Shown: piece by piece, positions 46,210 through 58,686 of the stretch | Layout of the letters: each line of letters opens with the position of its first letter | How positions within the stretch are numbered: the first letter of the stretch is position 1 | Assembly (NCBI RefSeq): GCF_024679095.1 | Contig: NC_066567.1 | Span: 10,605,719 to 10,669,718, forward strand | Source: Eriocheir sinensis | Lineage: Eukaryota > Arthropoda > Malacostraca > Decapoda > Varunidae | Length of the DNA stretch: 64,000 nt | Direction of reading: 5' to 3' | Position numbers and translations under genes: made by a program | Notes under the pieces: model-generated | The model's database searches: none | Told to the model about the DNA's origin: nothing | The model's input: only the letters and a program-made list of their open reading frames with translations

Positions 46210-47020
46210 CCGAGTGAAAGATCGAAACAGGAGACATAGTAATAATAATAATAAAAAAAATAGAGTACAAATAGAGGAAGAGAAGAATATGAATACAAGG
46301 AAAAGAGAAACAAAGAAGGAAAATGAGAGAGAAGAAAGAACGAAAGATTGTACATAGCAATAATATAAAAAAATAACAACACAAAATAGAAGAAATAAAT
46401 ATGAACACAAGGAAAATGACAATACAAAATAGAAGAAATAAATATGAACACAAGGAAAAGAAAAACAAATAAGGAAAATGAGAAAGAAGAAAGAACGAAA
46501 GATTGTACATGGCAATAATATAAAAAAAATGACAATACAGAATAGAAGAAATAAATATGAACACAAGGAAAAGAGAATCAAATAAGGAAAATGAGAGAGA
46601 GAAGAATGGGATTGAAAGAACGAAAGATTGTACATAGCAATAATATAAAAAAAATGACAATACAAAATAGAAGAAATAAATATGAACACAAGGAAAAGAA
46701 AAACAAATAAGGAAAATGAGAAAGAGAAGAAGAATGGGATTGAAAGAACGAAAGATTGGACATAGCAATAATATAAAAAAATGACAATACAAAATAGAAG
46801 AAATAATATGAACACAAGGAAAAGAAAAACAAATAAGGAAAATGAGAGAGAAGAAGAATGCAAGTGAAAGATCGAAAAACAGGAGACATAGTAAGAAGAG
46901 ACGAATAAGTACACAAGGAAAAGAGAAAAAAGGAAAATGAGAAAGAGATGAAGAATGCAAGTGGAAGAACGAAACATTGGACATAGTAATAATAAAATAA
47001 AAAAATGACAGTACAAAATA
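46210..47020 (+). repeat. About 120 bp A-rich minisatellite
   Basis: About eight copies (GAAAGATTGTACATAGCAAT; AGAAATAAATATGAACACAA; GGAAAATGAGA). The minus-strand hydrophobic frames are repeat translation. Confidence 0.93.
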
Positions 47021-47339
47021 GAAGCGATGAATGGGAATACAACTTTAATTCACACACAAATCACTCCAGCGTTCAAAATATCTGTAAAAAATAAATAAAT
47101 AAAAACAGAGACGAATGAGCAATTACGAAGATTATTTCCACATTTAATTTCCCCAGACACAAAAGACTTATTAATTAATGTATCTTAACGCAAAAAAAAA
47201 TGATATTAATAGTCATCCATTATTAGGCTATGCAGAACGAAGGCCTTTCCCAACGTATTCCACTTTAATATTAGGCTAACGTAAAATAATAAAAGAAAAT
47301 AAATATATGTAGGAGTTAATTAATATCAATGTCCTTATG

Positions 47340-48062
47340 TAGACTGTGTTATTAGGTTAAAAAAATACTCCTTTGTTGATATTATCTTATTTGTAAAACT
47401 TGATAGGGATACTGCATTTAAATTTCGCGGGGATATTTCTAATTTGTTTTGGGTTTTTCAATCGTTAAATGCAAAAACTACTTGTGCGAGTGTTTAAAAT
47501 TATTCTCTTGGTTAAATTATCTTATTGTAAAATCGGAAAGGGATATTGTATTTAAATTTCGCGGGGATATTCTAATTTGTTTTGGGTTCTACAATCGTTA
47601 AATTCAGAAACTCATTGTGTTAAAAAATATTCCCTTGGTTAAATTATTGTAAAACTGGAAAGGGATACTGTATTTTAATTTCAGGGGACATCCATATTTT
47701 TTTTTTTTTTTTCAATCGTCAAATGCAGAAGCTAACATCACTGCCCCTGTATGTGGTTAGGGTAGAGATTGTAGCTTGGTAGTAAATCGTTAAATGTAGA
47801 AAATAATTGTGTGATTGTGTTGAAAAAAATATTCCCTTGGTTAAATTACTGTAAAACTGGAAAGGGATATCGTATTTAAATTTCGAGGGGGATATTTCTA
47901 ATGTGGTTTGGGTTTTTCAGTCGTTAAATGCAGAAACTAATTGCGTGATTGTTTAAAAAATACTCCCATAGTTAAATGATCTAATTGCAAAACTGGATAA
48001 GGATGTATTTAAATTTCGCGGGAAATTTGTTCTGTTTTTTTCAATCGTCAAATGCAGAAGCT
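47340..48062 (+). repeat. About 135 bp repeat with an ~70 bp sub-array
   Basis: Copies contain TTAAATTTCGCGGGGATATT and TCAATCGTTAAATGCAGAA; one ends GCAGAAGCTAACATCACTG near 47727. The array continues beyond the Harbinger-type insertion at 49463-49650. Confidence 0.88.
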
Positions 48063-48214
48063 TAAAGGCGGCTTTACACCTGGCAATGCCTGGTCGGCAA
48101 TACAGGCGCGGCAGCATTTTTGGTCTGGGTCTGGGTCTGGGAGCCCTTCTCGCGGCAAGCTTTCTGCAGCTGAGCGCGTCCGTCTTGTATTGCCGACTGG
48201 CGGCTGAGTACAGC

Positions 48215-48361
48215 ATGTCGGCGCCAATAAAACAAGAAATGACAGATATAGACAAGATTTGGAGCCGGGAGGCCGAGGTGGCATTGCTAGAGGAAGTGAG
48301 GCAGCATCGACACTTGTGGGACCCACAAGATAAGCTGTACAAGAGGCAGAGTCTGCGTTAA
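48215..48361 (+). pseudogene. Truncated MADF-domain fragment
   Basis: MSAPIKQEMTDIDKIWSREA followed by EVALLEEVRQHRHLWDPQDK and a stop after LYKRQSLR (48 codons). LLEEVRxHxxLWDPxDxxYK is the first helix region of MADF/Adf-1-like DNA-binding domains. The second half of the domain is lost in a frame change: a few bases on, another frame reads LRVAATLREMF. Such proteins accompany Harbinger transposases. Confidence 0.7.
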
Positions 48362-48589
48362 ACAACTTTTGAGAGTGGCAGCAACATTGCGGGAAATGTT
48401 TATCTCTTTGCAGGATATCGAAGGAGGTAATGAACGATTATTTTCGTGTATTATATAATCACACTATGTACTGCCTGGGGGTTGGGATGGCATGTTCCTC
48501 CCTTCTCCTTTGTTGTTAAAGGCAACAATAAACAATCAATCAGTCAATCAATACTACTTATGATAAAACTCGTTTACTTAAAGTATTTA

Positions 48590-49262
48590 ACTTAAGAACA
48601 TAAGAACGTAGGAGTCTGCAAGAGGCCGGTAGGCCTGTACAAGGCAGCTCCTTTGAACCCAAGCTCCCGTGTATCTAACCCCACCTAATATCGCTGTCCA
48701 TGAATTTATCTAATCTATTTTCGAATGTGACAATTGTATTAGCACTCACCACATGACTGCTAAGCCTATTCCACTCATCCACCACTCTGTTAGTAAACCA
48801 ATTTTTGCTTATATCCCTGTTGAATCTGAATTTATCCAATTTAAACCCATTACTTCGTGTCCTACCCGGTTCTCTTACCAACAAAACCTTATGAATATCC
48901 CCCTTATTAAAGCCCTTCATCCATATATAAACCTCGATCATGTCTCCACGCACCCTTCGCCTTTCTAGAGAACGCAAGTTTAACTGTTTGAGTCTTTCCT
49001 CGTATGGCAAGTTTATCAACCCCTGAATCATCTTAGCCTAGTCATCCTCCTCTGCACCGATTCTTACATTTTGATATCCATTCAGTAGTAAGGTGACCAG
49101 AACTGAACCGCATAGTCAAGATGAGGTCTAACTAATGCTAAATATAGTTTGAGGAAGACTTCGGCGCTTCTGTTGCTTACGCTCCATGAAATAAATCCCA
49201 CTACACTATTTGCTCGATTTCTAGCTTGAATGCATTGTGCCCTTGGACGGAGATCAATCTAA
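48590..49262 (-). pseudogene. LINE 3' fragment nested in the Harbinger-type element
   Basis: On the minus strand SVQRRMTRLR, then in another frame MIQGLINLPYEERLKQLNLR, RRRVRGDMIEVYIWMKGF, DISKNWFTNRVVDEWNRL and LDKFMDSDIRWG: a LINE reverse-transcriptase C-terminus. The 3' region reads AAGAACATAAGAACGTAGG on the plus strand. Frameshifted, dead. Confidence 0.82.
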
Positions 49263-49462
49263 TGAACTAAACTCATTGTGGTTTTAAGATATGGTAGTAG
49301 GCTTTTGGGGTGTCTGGGATGAATTCATGCCCTTGCATTTACTAGCAGTTTACGTCTTGATGCTCCCGGCGGCTCCCACGTGTGAAGCACCCAGGCGGTC
49401 TAGCCGCAGATCGTCGCGGCTGTATTGCCGGCCAGGAACTGCCAGGTGTAAAGCCGCCCTAA

Positions 49463-49655
49463 CATCACTGACCCTGTATGTGGTTAGGTTAGAGATTGTA
49501 GCTTGGTAATAACTCGTTAAATGCAGACGCTAACATCACTGACCCTGTATGTGGTTAGGTTAGAGTGTAGCTTGGTAATAACTCGCTAAATGCAGACGCT
49601 AACATCACTGACCCTGTATGTGGTTAGGTTAGAGAGTGTAGCTTGGTAATAATAC
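49463..49655 (+). repeat. About 71 bp tandem repeat
   Basis: Copies of AACATCACTGACCCTGTATG + TGGTTAGGTTAGAG + TAGCTTGGTAATAACTCG; continuation of the array left of the Harbinger-type element. Confidence 0.9.
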
Positions 49656-49739
49656 TCTATGATTATTTATTCTTATCACACCATGTCCTTGTCTTCCTGT
49701 CTGGATCATACTGCCCTCTCCTACTCCTTATTCGACTCC

Positions 49740-50275
49740 TAGATCCTACCACCTACTCCTTCTTTCCTTCTCTCCAACTTCGTCTTTCTCTCCATTCCTC
49801 CATCCTGTTATCTCCAATTCTCCGTCTCTCTGTTCCTTTATTCTTTCCTCCACTCCTCCATCCTGTTCTCTCCACTTCTCTACATCTTTATCTGTTCCTT
49901 TATTCTTTCCTTCGCCTCCACTTTTCTCTCCACTCCTCCAGTCTGTTCTCTCCACTTCTCTCCATCTTTCTCTGTTCCTTAATTCTTTCCTCCACTCCTC
50001 CATCCTGTTCTCTCCACTTCTCTCCATCTTTCTCTGTGTTCCTTTATTCTTTCCTTCTACTCCACTTTTCTCTCCACTCCTCCAGTCTGTTCTCTCCAAT
50101 TCTCCATCTTACCTGCCGTTCCTCCATTCTTTCTCTCCGTTCCTCCATCCTGTTCTCTCCACTTCTCCATCTTTCTCTCCGCTTCTCCATCTTACTCCCT
50201 CTCCTACTCCTTCATCCTGTCTCCTACGCCTCCTCCTATTCCCTTTTCCTTCCTCCTTCATTCCTCTTCCTCTAA
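49740..50275 (+). repeat. Pyrimidine-rich minisatellite
   Basis: Six or so copies of TCCATCCTGTTCTCTCCACTT and CTCCATCTTTCTCTGTTCC. (CT)n at 50379-50413 follows. Confidence 0.9.
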
Positions 50276-50374
50276 TTAATACCCACAGGACTCCCCTGAA
50301 GATGTGCGTTACCTTAGAAATAGGAGAGTGAAGGTCCTATTGAAGGCCATGGGTGTGGAGATACAGCGAACCCA

Positions 50375-50417
<43 letters not shown>

Positions 50418-50529
50418 TCTTTATTCACTATTGCGTATGCCTCTTTTTGGGGTTCTTTCCTAAACAAAACCTAATAAAAAAGTGGGATTTTGAAGAGTCT
50501 GAATTTATCCACATTAAACACATTGCTAC

Positions 50530-51135
50530 GTGTCTTATACCAGGTTAAGCTTCGTTTCAGACCCCTAAGTTTTTTTTTATTTTTATAGAAGAAATAGAAT
50601 CATCACACCAGAACCTCTTGAAGACATTATAGTTGAAAGAATAGGAAACAAAAACAGACCCCTTACGTTGTTTTTATAGAAGAAATAGAATCATCACACC
50701 AGAACCTCTTGAAGACATTATAGTTGAAAGAATAGGAAACACAAACAGACCCCTTACGTTGTTTTTATAGAAGAAATAAAATCATCACACACCAGAACCT
50801 CTTGAAGACATTATAGTTGAAAGAATACGAAAAAAAAAACAGTAGACCCCTTACGTTTTTTTTATTTAGAAGTAGAAATATAATCACAACACACCAAAAC
50901 CTCTTGAAGACATTGAAAAAAAAATACAGTAGAATATAATAGTTGAAAGTAAAGGGAAAAAAAAAACAGTACAGACCCCTTAGAACGTTTTTTTTTTTAT
51001 ATAGAAGTAGAAATATAACCATCACACACCATAACCTCTTGAAGACATAATAGTTGAAGTAGAATTAGAAATATAATCGTCACACACCAGAACCTCTTGA
51101 AGATATTTACAGCTGAAAGAACAGGACAAAAACTA
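50530..51135 (+). repeat. About 90 bp repeat next to Kir exon 1a donor
   Basis: Six copies of AATCATCACACCAGAACCTC + TTGAAGACATTATAGTTGAA + AGACCCCTTACG, diverging toward the exon 1a donor, which it nearly touches. Confidence 0.92.
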
Positions 51136-51153
51136 CATATTAGGTATACTCAC

Positions 51154-51319
51154 TCGATCTCATGCACGACTCTTTGGCTGCCAACTTCGGGGCTAATGGC
51201 GACGGTTCCCCTTGATCCTCTTCCTCTTCCTCTTCCTCTTCTCCCGTCGGCATTTGACCGTTGACCAACCGTTGCAGAGTGTGGGGCACTTGCGCGTCCC
51301 TCACTTCCACGCCCTCCAT
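51154..51319 (-). CDS. Irk: Kir channel, alternative first coding exon 1a
   Basis: ATG at 51319 (GAAGCATGGAGG), 55 codons plus one base, donor TCGA|GTGAGT. Reads MEGVEVRDAQVPHTLQRLVN, GQMPTG, eight Glu (alternating GAA/GAG, a microsatellite-like coding run), then DQGEPSPLAPKLAAKESCMR. Phase 1 joins exon 2 to give MRSRLLNPGSRHY. Cytoplasmic N-terminus. No recognised domain is expected here in Kir channels. The 5' UTR and transcription start were not found; upstream sequence is a minisatellite. Confidence 0.78.
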
Positions 51320-51339
51320 GCTTCCGAAAGTGAGGAAAA

Positions 51340-52085
51340 CGCAGGAGGAAGGAAGGGGGATGAAGGGGGTATAGGCTTAAGTGAAGGGAAGAGGAAAGGG
51401 AGACAGTGATGGGGTTGTGACGTTGATGGGACGGTGACGAATTAAGTGGATGAAGGGATTTTAGGTTTAGGTGAAGGGAAGAAAAGGATGCAGAAGGGAA
51501 ATCACGAAGGGGATGGGGAGACAGTGATGGGGTTATGACGCAGAAGGGACGATGACGAAGGGGATGAAGGGATGTTAGGTTTAGGTGAAGGGATATCAGG
51601 AAGAGGAAGGGAAGACAGTGATGGGGTTATGACGCAGAAGAGACGATGACGAAGGGGATGAAATGATGTTAGGTTTAGGTGAATCAGGATCAGGAAGGAA
51701 GAAGAAGAGGAAGTGACGCAGAAGTGACGATGACGAAGGGGATGAACTGATGTTAGGTTTAGGTGAAGGGATATCAGGAAGAGGAAGGGAAGACAGTGAT
51801 GGGGTTGTGACGTAGATGAGACGATGACGAAGGGGGTGAAGGGATGTTAGGTTTAGGTGAAGGGAAGAAGGGGATGCCAAAGGGAGATCACGAAGATGAG
51901 GGGAAGGTAAAGTGAAGGGATGAAGGGATCTTAGGCCAACAGCGATGAAGGGAAGAAGGCACTGAAGAAGGGGGTGACTAAGGGAAACCACGAGAAAATG
52001 AAGGGAAGAAGAAACTGAAGGGAGACGAAGAGTTAAAGGGAAGGGAACGGGCAGTGAAGGGGGGTGGTTATGAAGGGAAAGAAGT
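51340..52085 (+). repeat. Purine-rich minisatellite upstream of Kir exon 1a
   Basis: Diverged units of GATGTTAGGTTTAGGTGAAG, GACAGTGATGGGGTTATGAC and ACGATGACGAAGGGGATGAA, in repeats of about 60-120 bp. Confidence 0.9.
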
Positions 52086-52184
52086 GGTATTGAAGGGCCA
52101 GCTGAACGCGTGAACGGATGCGCAGTTCGTGAAGGGCACAAGGGCACTGCAGAGGCGGGTAGCTGTGTAATTCTGGGATGGGGA

Positions 52185-52521
52185 GGGAGGGGAGGGAGAG
52201 AGGAGGAAGGGGAGGGGGGATTGAGCGCCTGGAGGAAGAAGAGGAGGAGGAGGAGAACAGGGAAGAGCAATGGAGGAAGGAAGAAGATATTAAGGACAGG
52301 GGAGAGAAAAATGATATGCTTGTGAAGTGATGGGGAGGAAAAGGAGGAATGAACAAATATAGAGAGGAGAAATAGAGGAAAAATGGAGAGGAAGGAAGAT
52401 AAGGGAGAAGAGGGTTTTGGAGGAGGAAATGGAGAGAAAAAATGGAGGAGAGAGTGGAGATATGTGGAGAAGAAACAGGAATCGAAGTAGGAAAACCCAC
52501 AGGAAAATGACCGGGGAAAAC

Positions 52522-52591
<70 letters not shown>

Positions 52592-52665
52592 AGGAGGAGG
52601 AGGAGGAAATGGAGGGAAGCTGGGTGGAGAGGGAAGTGGAGGAGGAGGTGGAGAGGGATGAGGTC
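52185..52665 (+). repeat. GGA/GA purine tract
   Basis: G/A-rich low complexity with (GA)n at 52525-52586 and (GGA)n after it. Confidence 0.9.
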
Positions 52666-52669
52666 GAAT

Positions 52670-53062
52670 TGAAGGCTACCCCGTTGGTAATGCGTTGCTG
52701 ATGATGCCGATGATTCTTGGTTCCTGGTGCTGTTGTTTTTCTTGTTTTTTTCTTGTTGTTGTTGTGTTGCTTCAAGTTCTGAGTGAGTATTTCTGTGTAT
52801 TGCAAACTAGGCGTGTTTTTCCCACAAGTTGAATTACACACACGCACGCACGCACACTCCCGAGGTCACACTTTCACATTTTTTTTCTATCTTTCTTTCC
52901 TTTCCTTTTCGATATTTTCACAAACACGAGACTGGGCGGAGCTGAAATGATTTAAGTAGTAGTAGTAGTAGTAGAATGTTTTCACACCACGTTAAATATA
53001 TCTCATAAGTCACTTTGGATAGGCATTTTCACTCCCTATCTTCGTTCTTCTTTAACTGATAA

Positions 53063-53127
<65 letters not shown>

Positions 53128-53278
53128 TGCCACTGGGGTATCATTACTACTACTACTACTACTACAACTACTACTACTACTACAACTACTACTACTACTA
53201 CAACTACTACGGTAACTTCTTTATCTCTCCACCTACGGGTATAAAAGCACCTGCTAACTTATGACAGGTGCATGATTG

Positions 53279-53316
<38 letters not shown>

Positions 53317-53564
53317 GGGACAGGTCACTAACGAGAACTATACGAAATGGAAACACAGAGAGAGGCAACTCGACACACAGATGAGTAACACTTTAGACAA
53401 CAACAATCTGATAACGGAAGCGAAACACACACAAACACACTGACACACACACACACTGACACACACACAGCAACCAACCACACTACCAAACAAAGCAAAA
53501 CAGTGATTCTATAGTATTTCAACCGATTTACTTCACCACTTGAAACACACTACCACAGGAGGAG

Positions 53565-53595
<31 letters not shown>

Positions 53596-53903
53596 GCAGT
53601 CTACCTAATGAACACCACGAGGGAGAACTGAGGTGAGTGAATGACTGGAGTGGCCTAGCGGGGGTGTGCTTGGTGGAACAGAGGAGGTCCCAGCTATCCA
53701 CCTTGCGGCCGTATATCTATTCACTTTTCGCCTCCTTCCGCTGTTCCTTGTGATTTCCAGGTGTTTATTTGTACTTGGTTTAGTAGATAGATGGTTTAAG
53801 TATGTGTTTGTGGTTGTTTGGGTTGGTGTGAGGATGTTTGGTGGAGTTAGAAAGGGATTTAGTGAAGTAGTGGGAGATTGCTGTGTCTGGCAACTTGCAA
53901 GAG

Positions 53904-53940
<37 letters not shown>

Positions 53941-54050
53941 CATACAATCCGTGGACAGGAACATCGCTCGGATTGTTTATGTGAGATTAAGTTACCATTC
54001 AAGAAGGAAGGTCATTGCTGTGTCATCTCTCTCTCTCTCTCTCTCCCAAC
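52670..54050 (+). repeat. Unique sequence with scattered microsatellites
   Basis: (GA)n 53066-53125, (ACT)n 53143-53211, (CA)n 53280-53313 and 53570-53595, GA 53898-53936. Between them is unique DNA with no supported exon. A TATAAAA string at 53240-53246 is on the plus strand, opposite to Kir. Confidence 0.8.
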
Positions 54051-54299
54051 ACACTTCACGTTCTCACACTCTCATCCCCACCTTCCCACCCCCTCCACTT
54101 CCCCTCCTCTTCCACCCCTCCACAACCCCCCCCCCCTCTCTCTCTCTCAACTCACTTCACGTTCTCACACTCATCCCCACCTTCTCACCCCATCCACTTC
54201 CCTTCCTCTTCCACCCCCTCCACAACTCTCTCTCTCTCTCTCTCTCTCATGCTATCGTTATGCTTGTAAAGATCTATATCAAATTTCTGCCGCATCTTA

Positions 54300-55700
54300 A
54301 TGATATTTGATTCTGTTTACTCTTGAAGACTTAATTAACACTCACTCTTCTGCTAATCATTTGTCAGCTTATAATAAAAGTAACTTGTATATTTCTTTCG
54401 TTTATTGTATAGGCCAATAGATCAATGACGAATATATTTTCTTTTATCAGTACGGGAAGCAGCTAAAGGCTAAAAAATAATAGATGTGAGAAAAATCCCG
54501 CTAATCACTGCCTTCTTTTGTTTTTCTTTTCTCTTTTTCATATTCCATCTCACTGTGTAATCTAATTCTATTCACGCTAACCTCTTTATTAACTAACAAC
54601 TACTCCACTGCTAAGAATTTGTCAGCATAGTAAGCAACAAAAATATGGCTTCTTTAATTAACCCGGTAGCTGCAGGGATCATGTTTCTTAAAGACCCCTC
54701 TAAGCGAATTAATGAGAAAAAAATCATCACTCACATTAAGTAACTCGTATAATTCTTTCGCTTATAGTTATTCAAATTTATTCCATCTCATTATATAATC
54801 CAGTTTTATTCAGTCCTAACACTTTATAAACAACCGCTTGACTACTAAGAAATTGTAAGTTTGTTGAATAAGTAATATAATCCTTTTGCTTCTACGTATT
54901 CAAATCAGTTTCACCTCGTTGTAATGACTACGAAATCTAATACCATTCACATTGACCACTTGACAACCAGTAACTATTTTTCAGCACGTAGAGTCATTCA
55001 AATTTATTCCATCTCGCTGTGAAAACCAATTATCTTCACTGACCCATTAACAACCACTGACCAGCCACTGATGATGTATATTTTTCAGGATTTAGAGTAA
55101 CTTGTATAATTCTTTCCTTCAGACTCACAAATTTATTCCATCTCGCTATGAAAACTAATTATCTTCACTGACCTCCAAACAGCTACTGACCAGCCATTGA
55201 TGAAGTACATTTGTCAGGATTTAGAGTAATTTGTATAATTCTTTCCTTCAAACTCACAAATTTATCCCATTTATATTCCCTAACCTCTTAACAACCACTG
55301 ACCAACCATCGATTAAGTATTTGCCAGCATTCAGAGTGACTTTTTAACCCTTTCCTTCAACCCCACAAATATATTCCACCTCTTTGCTACACCCAATTCT
55401 ACTCCCTGACCACTATGTATTCAGCGTATTGGATAACCTGCATCACCCTTTCCTTCAGTGGACCCTACAAATGTACTTCGTCTCGTTGTGAAACCCATTC
55501 GTCTAAGCAGTGCACCACTAAACAACCTCTTAAGTATTTACCTGCATCACCCTTTCCTTCAGTGGACTCTACAAATGTATTTCGTCTCGTTGTGAAACCC
55601 ATTCGTCTAAGCAGTGCACCACTAAACAACCTCTTAAGTATTTGCCTGCATCACCCTTTCCTTCAATTCCCACAAATATATTCCGCCTCGTTGTGAAAAC
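54300..55700 (+). repeat. About 105 bp diverged repeat, with piggyBac MITE end
   Basis: Eight or more diverged copies (TTTCCTTCAGACTCACAAAT; CACTGACCAGCCACTGATGA; AAATTTATTCCATCTCG). About 54660-54755 contains TTAACCCGGTAGCTGCAG and ATCATGTTTCTTAA, a diverged end of the MITE at 9142-9879. Confidence 0.8.
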
Positions 55701-56060
55701 CAATCGTGTAGGCAGTGACCATATACCTCCTAAGTGTTACCATCCTATCAAGACTCCATTCGTGAAGCAATTCCCGCCCCCACGCCTATGCAAAATCGTC
55801 CCCAGCTATCCCAGGACGCACCACCCCGTTCTCTTCCCCCAGGACACACTACCGCAGGCCGTCCCCCGCCCCCTGGAGTTCTGCCAAGCATGCAAAGGAT
55901 GTCCTGTTGCCCCCACTTCCTTTAATTGAGATACCCAGTCGAGAGTGGATTACAATGGGCCGTGCTATTCTTCCCCTCTCGACCTCTTCCTCTTCCTGCA
56001 ATGCTCCCACTGTGTTGCTGATGCTGCGTCTGTACCTACCTCCTGATTCCTCTTAGTATT
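55700..56060. other. GC-richer unique segment, no supported gene
   Basis: A C-rich non-repetitive stretch with a 63-codon plus-strand frame (MLPSYQDSIREAIPAP start, proline-rich). No domain or splice support. Confidence 0.35.
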
Positions 56061-56344
56061 GCTTCTCTACCTCTTCTTCCTCTTACTTTACTGCCCCTAC
56101 CTCTTCATCTTCTTATTAATATCTCTTTACTTATGCCTTCATATATTACGACCTCCCTATCTCTTCCCTTTTTTTACTAATATAACTCTACCTCTTCCTC
56201 TTCCTCTTAATATCTATTATTATTATTATTTTTTTACTGCTAAGGAGACAGTTCAAGGGCGTAAAGAAAAATATATGAAAAAGCCCGCTACTTACAGCTC
56301 CTGAATTGAGGTCAAAGGAGTGTCCAAAAAGAGAGGTCATAATG

Positions 56345-56385
<41 letters not shown>

Positions 56386-56456
56386 GCGTGTTGCTTCTTC
56401 CTACGACTTATAACTCTTAAAAGTGAAGCTGAAGTTGTTGTTAAGTGTTGGCTGCT

Positions 56457-56502
<46 letters not shown>

Positions 56503-57001
56503 CTCGTCCCTCCACATAATATCGTACACACAGACGCATAGACAGACAGACAGACTCGCCACTGCTCCCCTAACACGTGTGAGTCGGCGGGGCTTTCAGG
56601 CTGTTATAGAAGCGGCGGCGTGAACGGCAGGGGGGCGGCTCGACGGTGCAATGGTTGTAGTGTGCCCGATATGAGATTAAGGGGGGGGCATTCGGGAAAG
56701 GGGGGGTGGGGGGTGAAAGCCGGTGGAGAACGTGTATATTTCGTGTGTGTGAAGGCTTATGAGATATATTTGTGGTGTGTGTTGCGGAGCGCCTTATTGT
56801 GCGGCGTTCAGGTTATATTTAGAGTTTTGTGATGGACTCACGAATAGATAAATAGATAGACAGATAGGTGGATAGACAAGTAGATAGATGGATAGAAAGA
56901 TAGATAGATAGATAGATAGAAAGATGGACAGATAGAAATATAGACAGATAGATATATAGATAGTGATAGAGATAGACAGAGATAGATAGATGGATAGATA
57001 G

Positions 57002-57040
<39 letters not shown>

Positions 57041-57260
57041 CGGGGGGGGGCGGAAGAGAATGTGCTTTAGAGAATTAATAATCTGTCGTGTCGCTGTGTC
57101 GTGTCTTGTAACAAAAAGTCCATTGTCTCTGTCAGTCCTCAAGCATTGGCAGACTTCGGAAAAAAAACGTGACGGATATGCTTGTTTTTGTCTTGTTTTG
57201 TTTTGTTTTCTTTGTTTGTTTACTCTGGACAAAAGTTAGATGGATCGAACTTTGAAAACA
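56060..57260 (+). repeat. Low-complexity and SINE-like fragments
   Basis: SINE-like segment (GGAGACAGTTCAAGGGCGTA) at about 56240-56270, (ACT)n 56344-56385, (CA)n 56459-56498, a GC-rich unique patch 56580-56720 and (GATA)n-type 56845-57020. Confidence 0.8.
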
Positions 57261-57559
57261 TCTTAAAACGTCACTCGCGAGAAAGAAAGAAAGAAAGAAA
57301 ATATTACTTGCAACAATAAACTATCAAGCAATCAATCCGAGCGAAATTCTTAAACAAAAATAAGTTTGAATTATCTACGTTAACAAATAAATAAATAGTT
57401 CACTTATTATAAACTTCAAAATGCCATAAAAAAGACGTTATTCCCCTTTAAGAATATTTACCGGAGTCACAGGAAAAAAAATAAAAGCGAGAAATTCTTA
57501 TAAAAACCAACATTCGCAAATGAAAAAAAGAATGAAATTGACTATACTACTGCTACTAC

Positions 57560-57573
57560 GGTTAATGTTTTTC

Positions 57574-57618
<45 letters not shown>

Positions 57619-58564
57619 GTCAATCAGGTGTTGTTCCCGTGAAGGAAGATTAAAGTTTATGTTATCTATATTTTTATCTCCTCCTCCTCCTCCTCCTCTT
57701 CCTCCTCTTCCTCTTTCTTCCTCCTCCTCCTCCTCCTCCCACGCCTTTATCTTCTTTCTCTTTTTCTTTTCCTTTTCTTTTCTTGCTTTTTCTTCCATAC
57801 ATCAATTATTTTTTCTTTCTATTTTCTTTACTTTCTTTTTAATTTGATTTTGATATTATTCTCTTCTTTGTTTGTTTTTCTTTTTATTCATTTACTTTTT
57901 CTTTCCTCCTTTTTCTCTCTTATTCTTCTTCTGCTTCCTCTTTCTTCCTTCTCCTCTTTATTTCTGTCTCTCTTTCTCTTCTGTTTCTTCTTTCATCCTC
58001 TTCTTAGTCTTCTATTTCTGTTATCCTTCCCTCTTCTTCTGTCTCCTCTTTCTTCTTCTCTTCCTCTTTATCTCTATTTCCTCATTTCTCTTCTCGCTTC
58101 TATTCTGTTCCTCTTCTTCCTCTTTTATTTCTTTCATCTCTTTCCTTCCTCTTGTCTTCTCCTCCTTTCTCTTCTCTTATTCTTCTCTTTCTACTCTTTC
58201 TACCTCCTCCTCCTCTTCTTCTTTCTACTATGTCTCTCTACTCTTCCCTCCTTCCTCCTCCTCCTCCTCTTCCTCTCCACCCACGCTGTTGTCTGTCAAT
58301 GGATGCGTCGAAGCGGAGTCAAATCAGCTTCTCAATTATGTGTTATGTTATATTATGGATCGTCGACGTGATGCTTCCCATTATCTTCTCTATTATTATT
58401 GTTCCTGCTCCTGTTTTTTGAAGCCTGTGATGTTTTCTTGATGTTTGGAATGTTGTTTGTATAGGGACGTTCAAAGGTGTGAAAATTATTGTGATTTTCT
58501 TTTGTTTTGCTTTTTGCTTCTCTCTCTCTCGTTGTTTTCTTTCTTTTTGGGCGTTGGTAAGTAT

Positions 58565-58595
<31 letters not shown>

Positions 58596-58611
58596 AAGTG
58601 ATACCCAGTCG

Positions 58612-58686
<75 letters not shown>

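Larger units (their letters stand above)
48066..49459 (+). mobile_element. PIF/Harbinger-type element (non-autonomous)
   Basis: TIRs: AGGCGGCTTTACACCTGGCA at left, GCCAGGTGTAAAGCCGCCC at right, about 46 bp, flanked by TAA (48063-48065 and 49460-49462). A 3 bp TAA/TWA duplication plus a MADF (Myb/SANT-like) coding fragment is typical of PIF/Harbinger. A LINE 3' end (48590-49260) is nested inside. No DDE transposase remains. Confidence 0.85.

Noticed and set aside
46043..47016. Hydrophobic Phe/Leu/Ile-rich frames resembling a membrane protein
   Set aside because: They are the A-rich 120 bp minisatellite translated on the opposite strand, with a 120 bp periodicity.
53240..53246. TATAAAA as a Kir promoter
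   Set aside because: It is on the plus strand, opposite to the gene, with no associated exon.
55734..55925. Proline-rich 63-codon plus-strand frame as an exon
   Set aside because: No domain, no convincing splice sites, and compositional bias explains the open frame.
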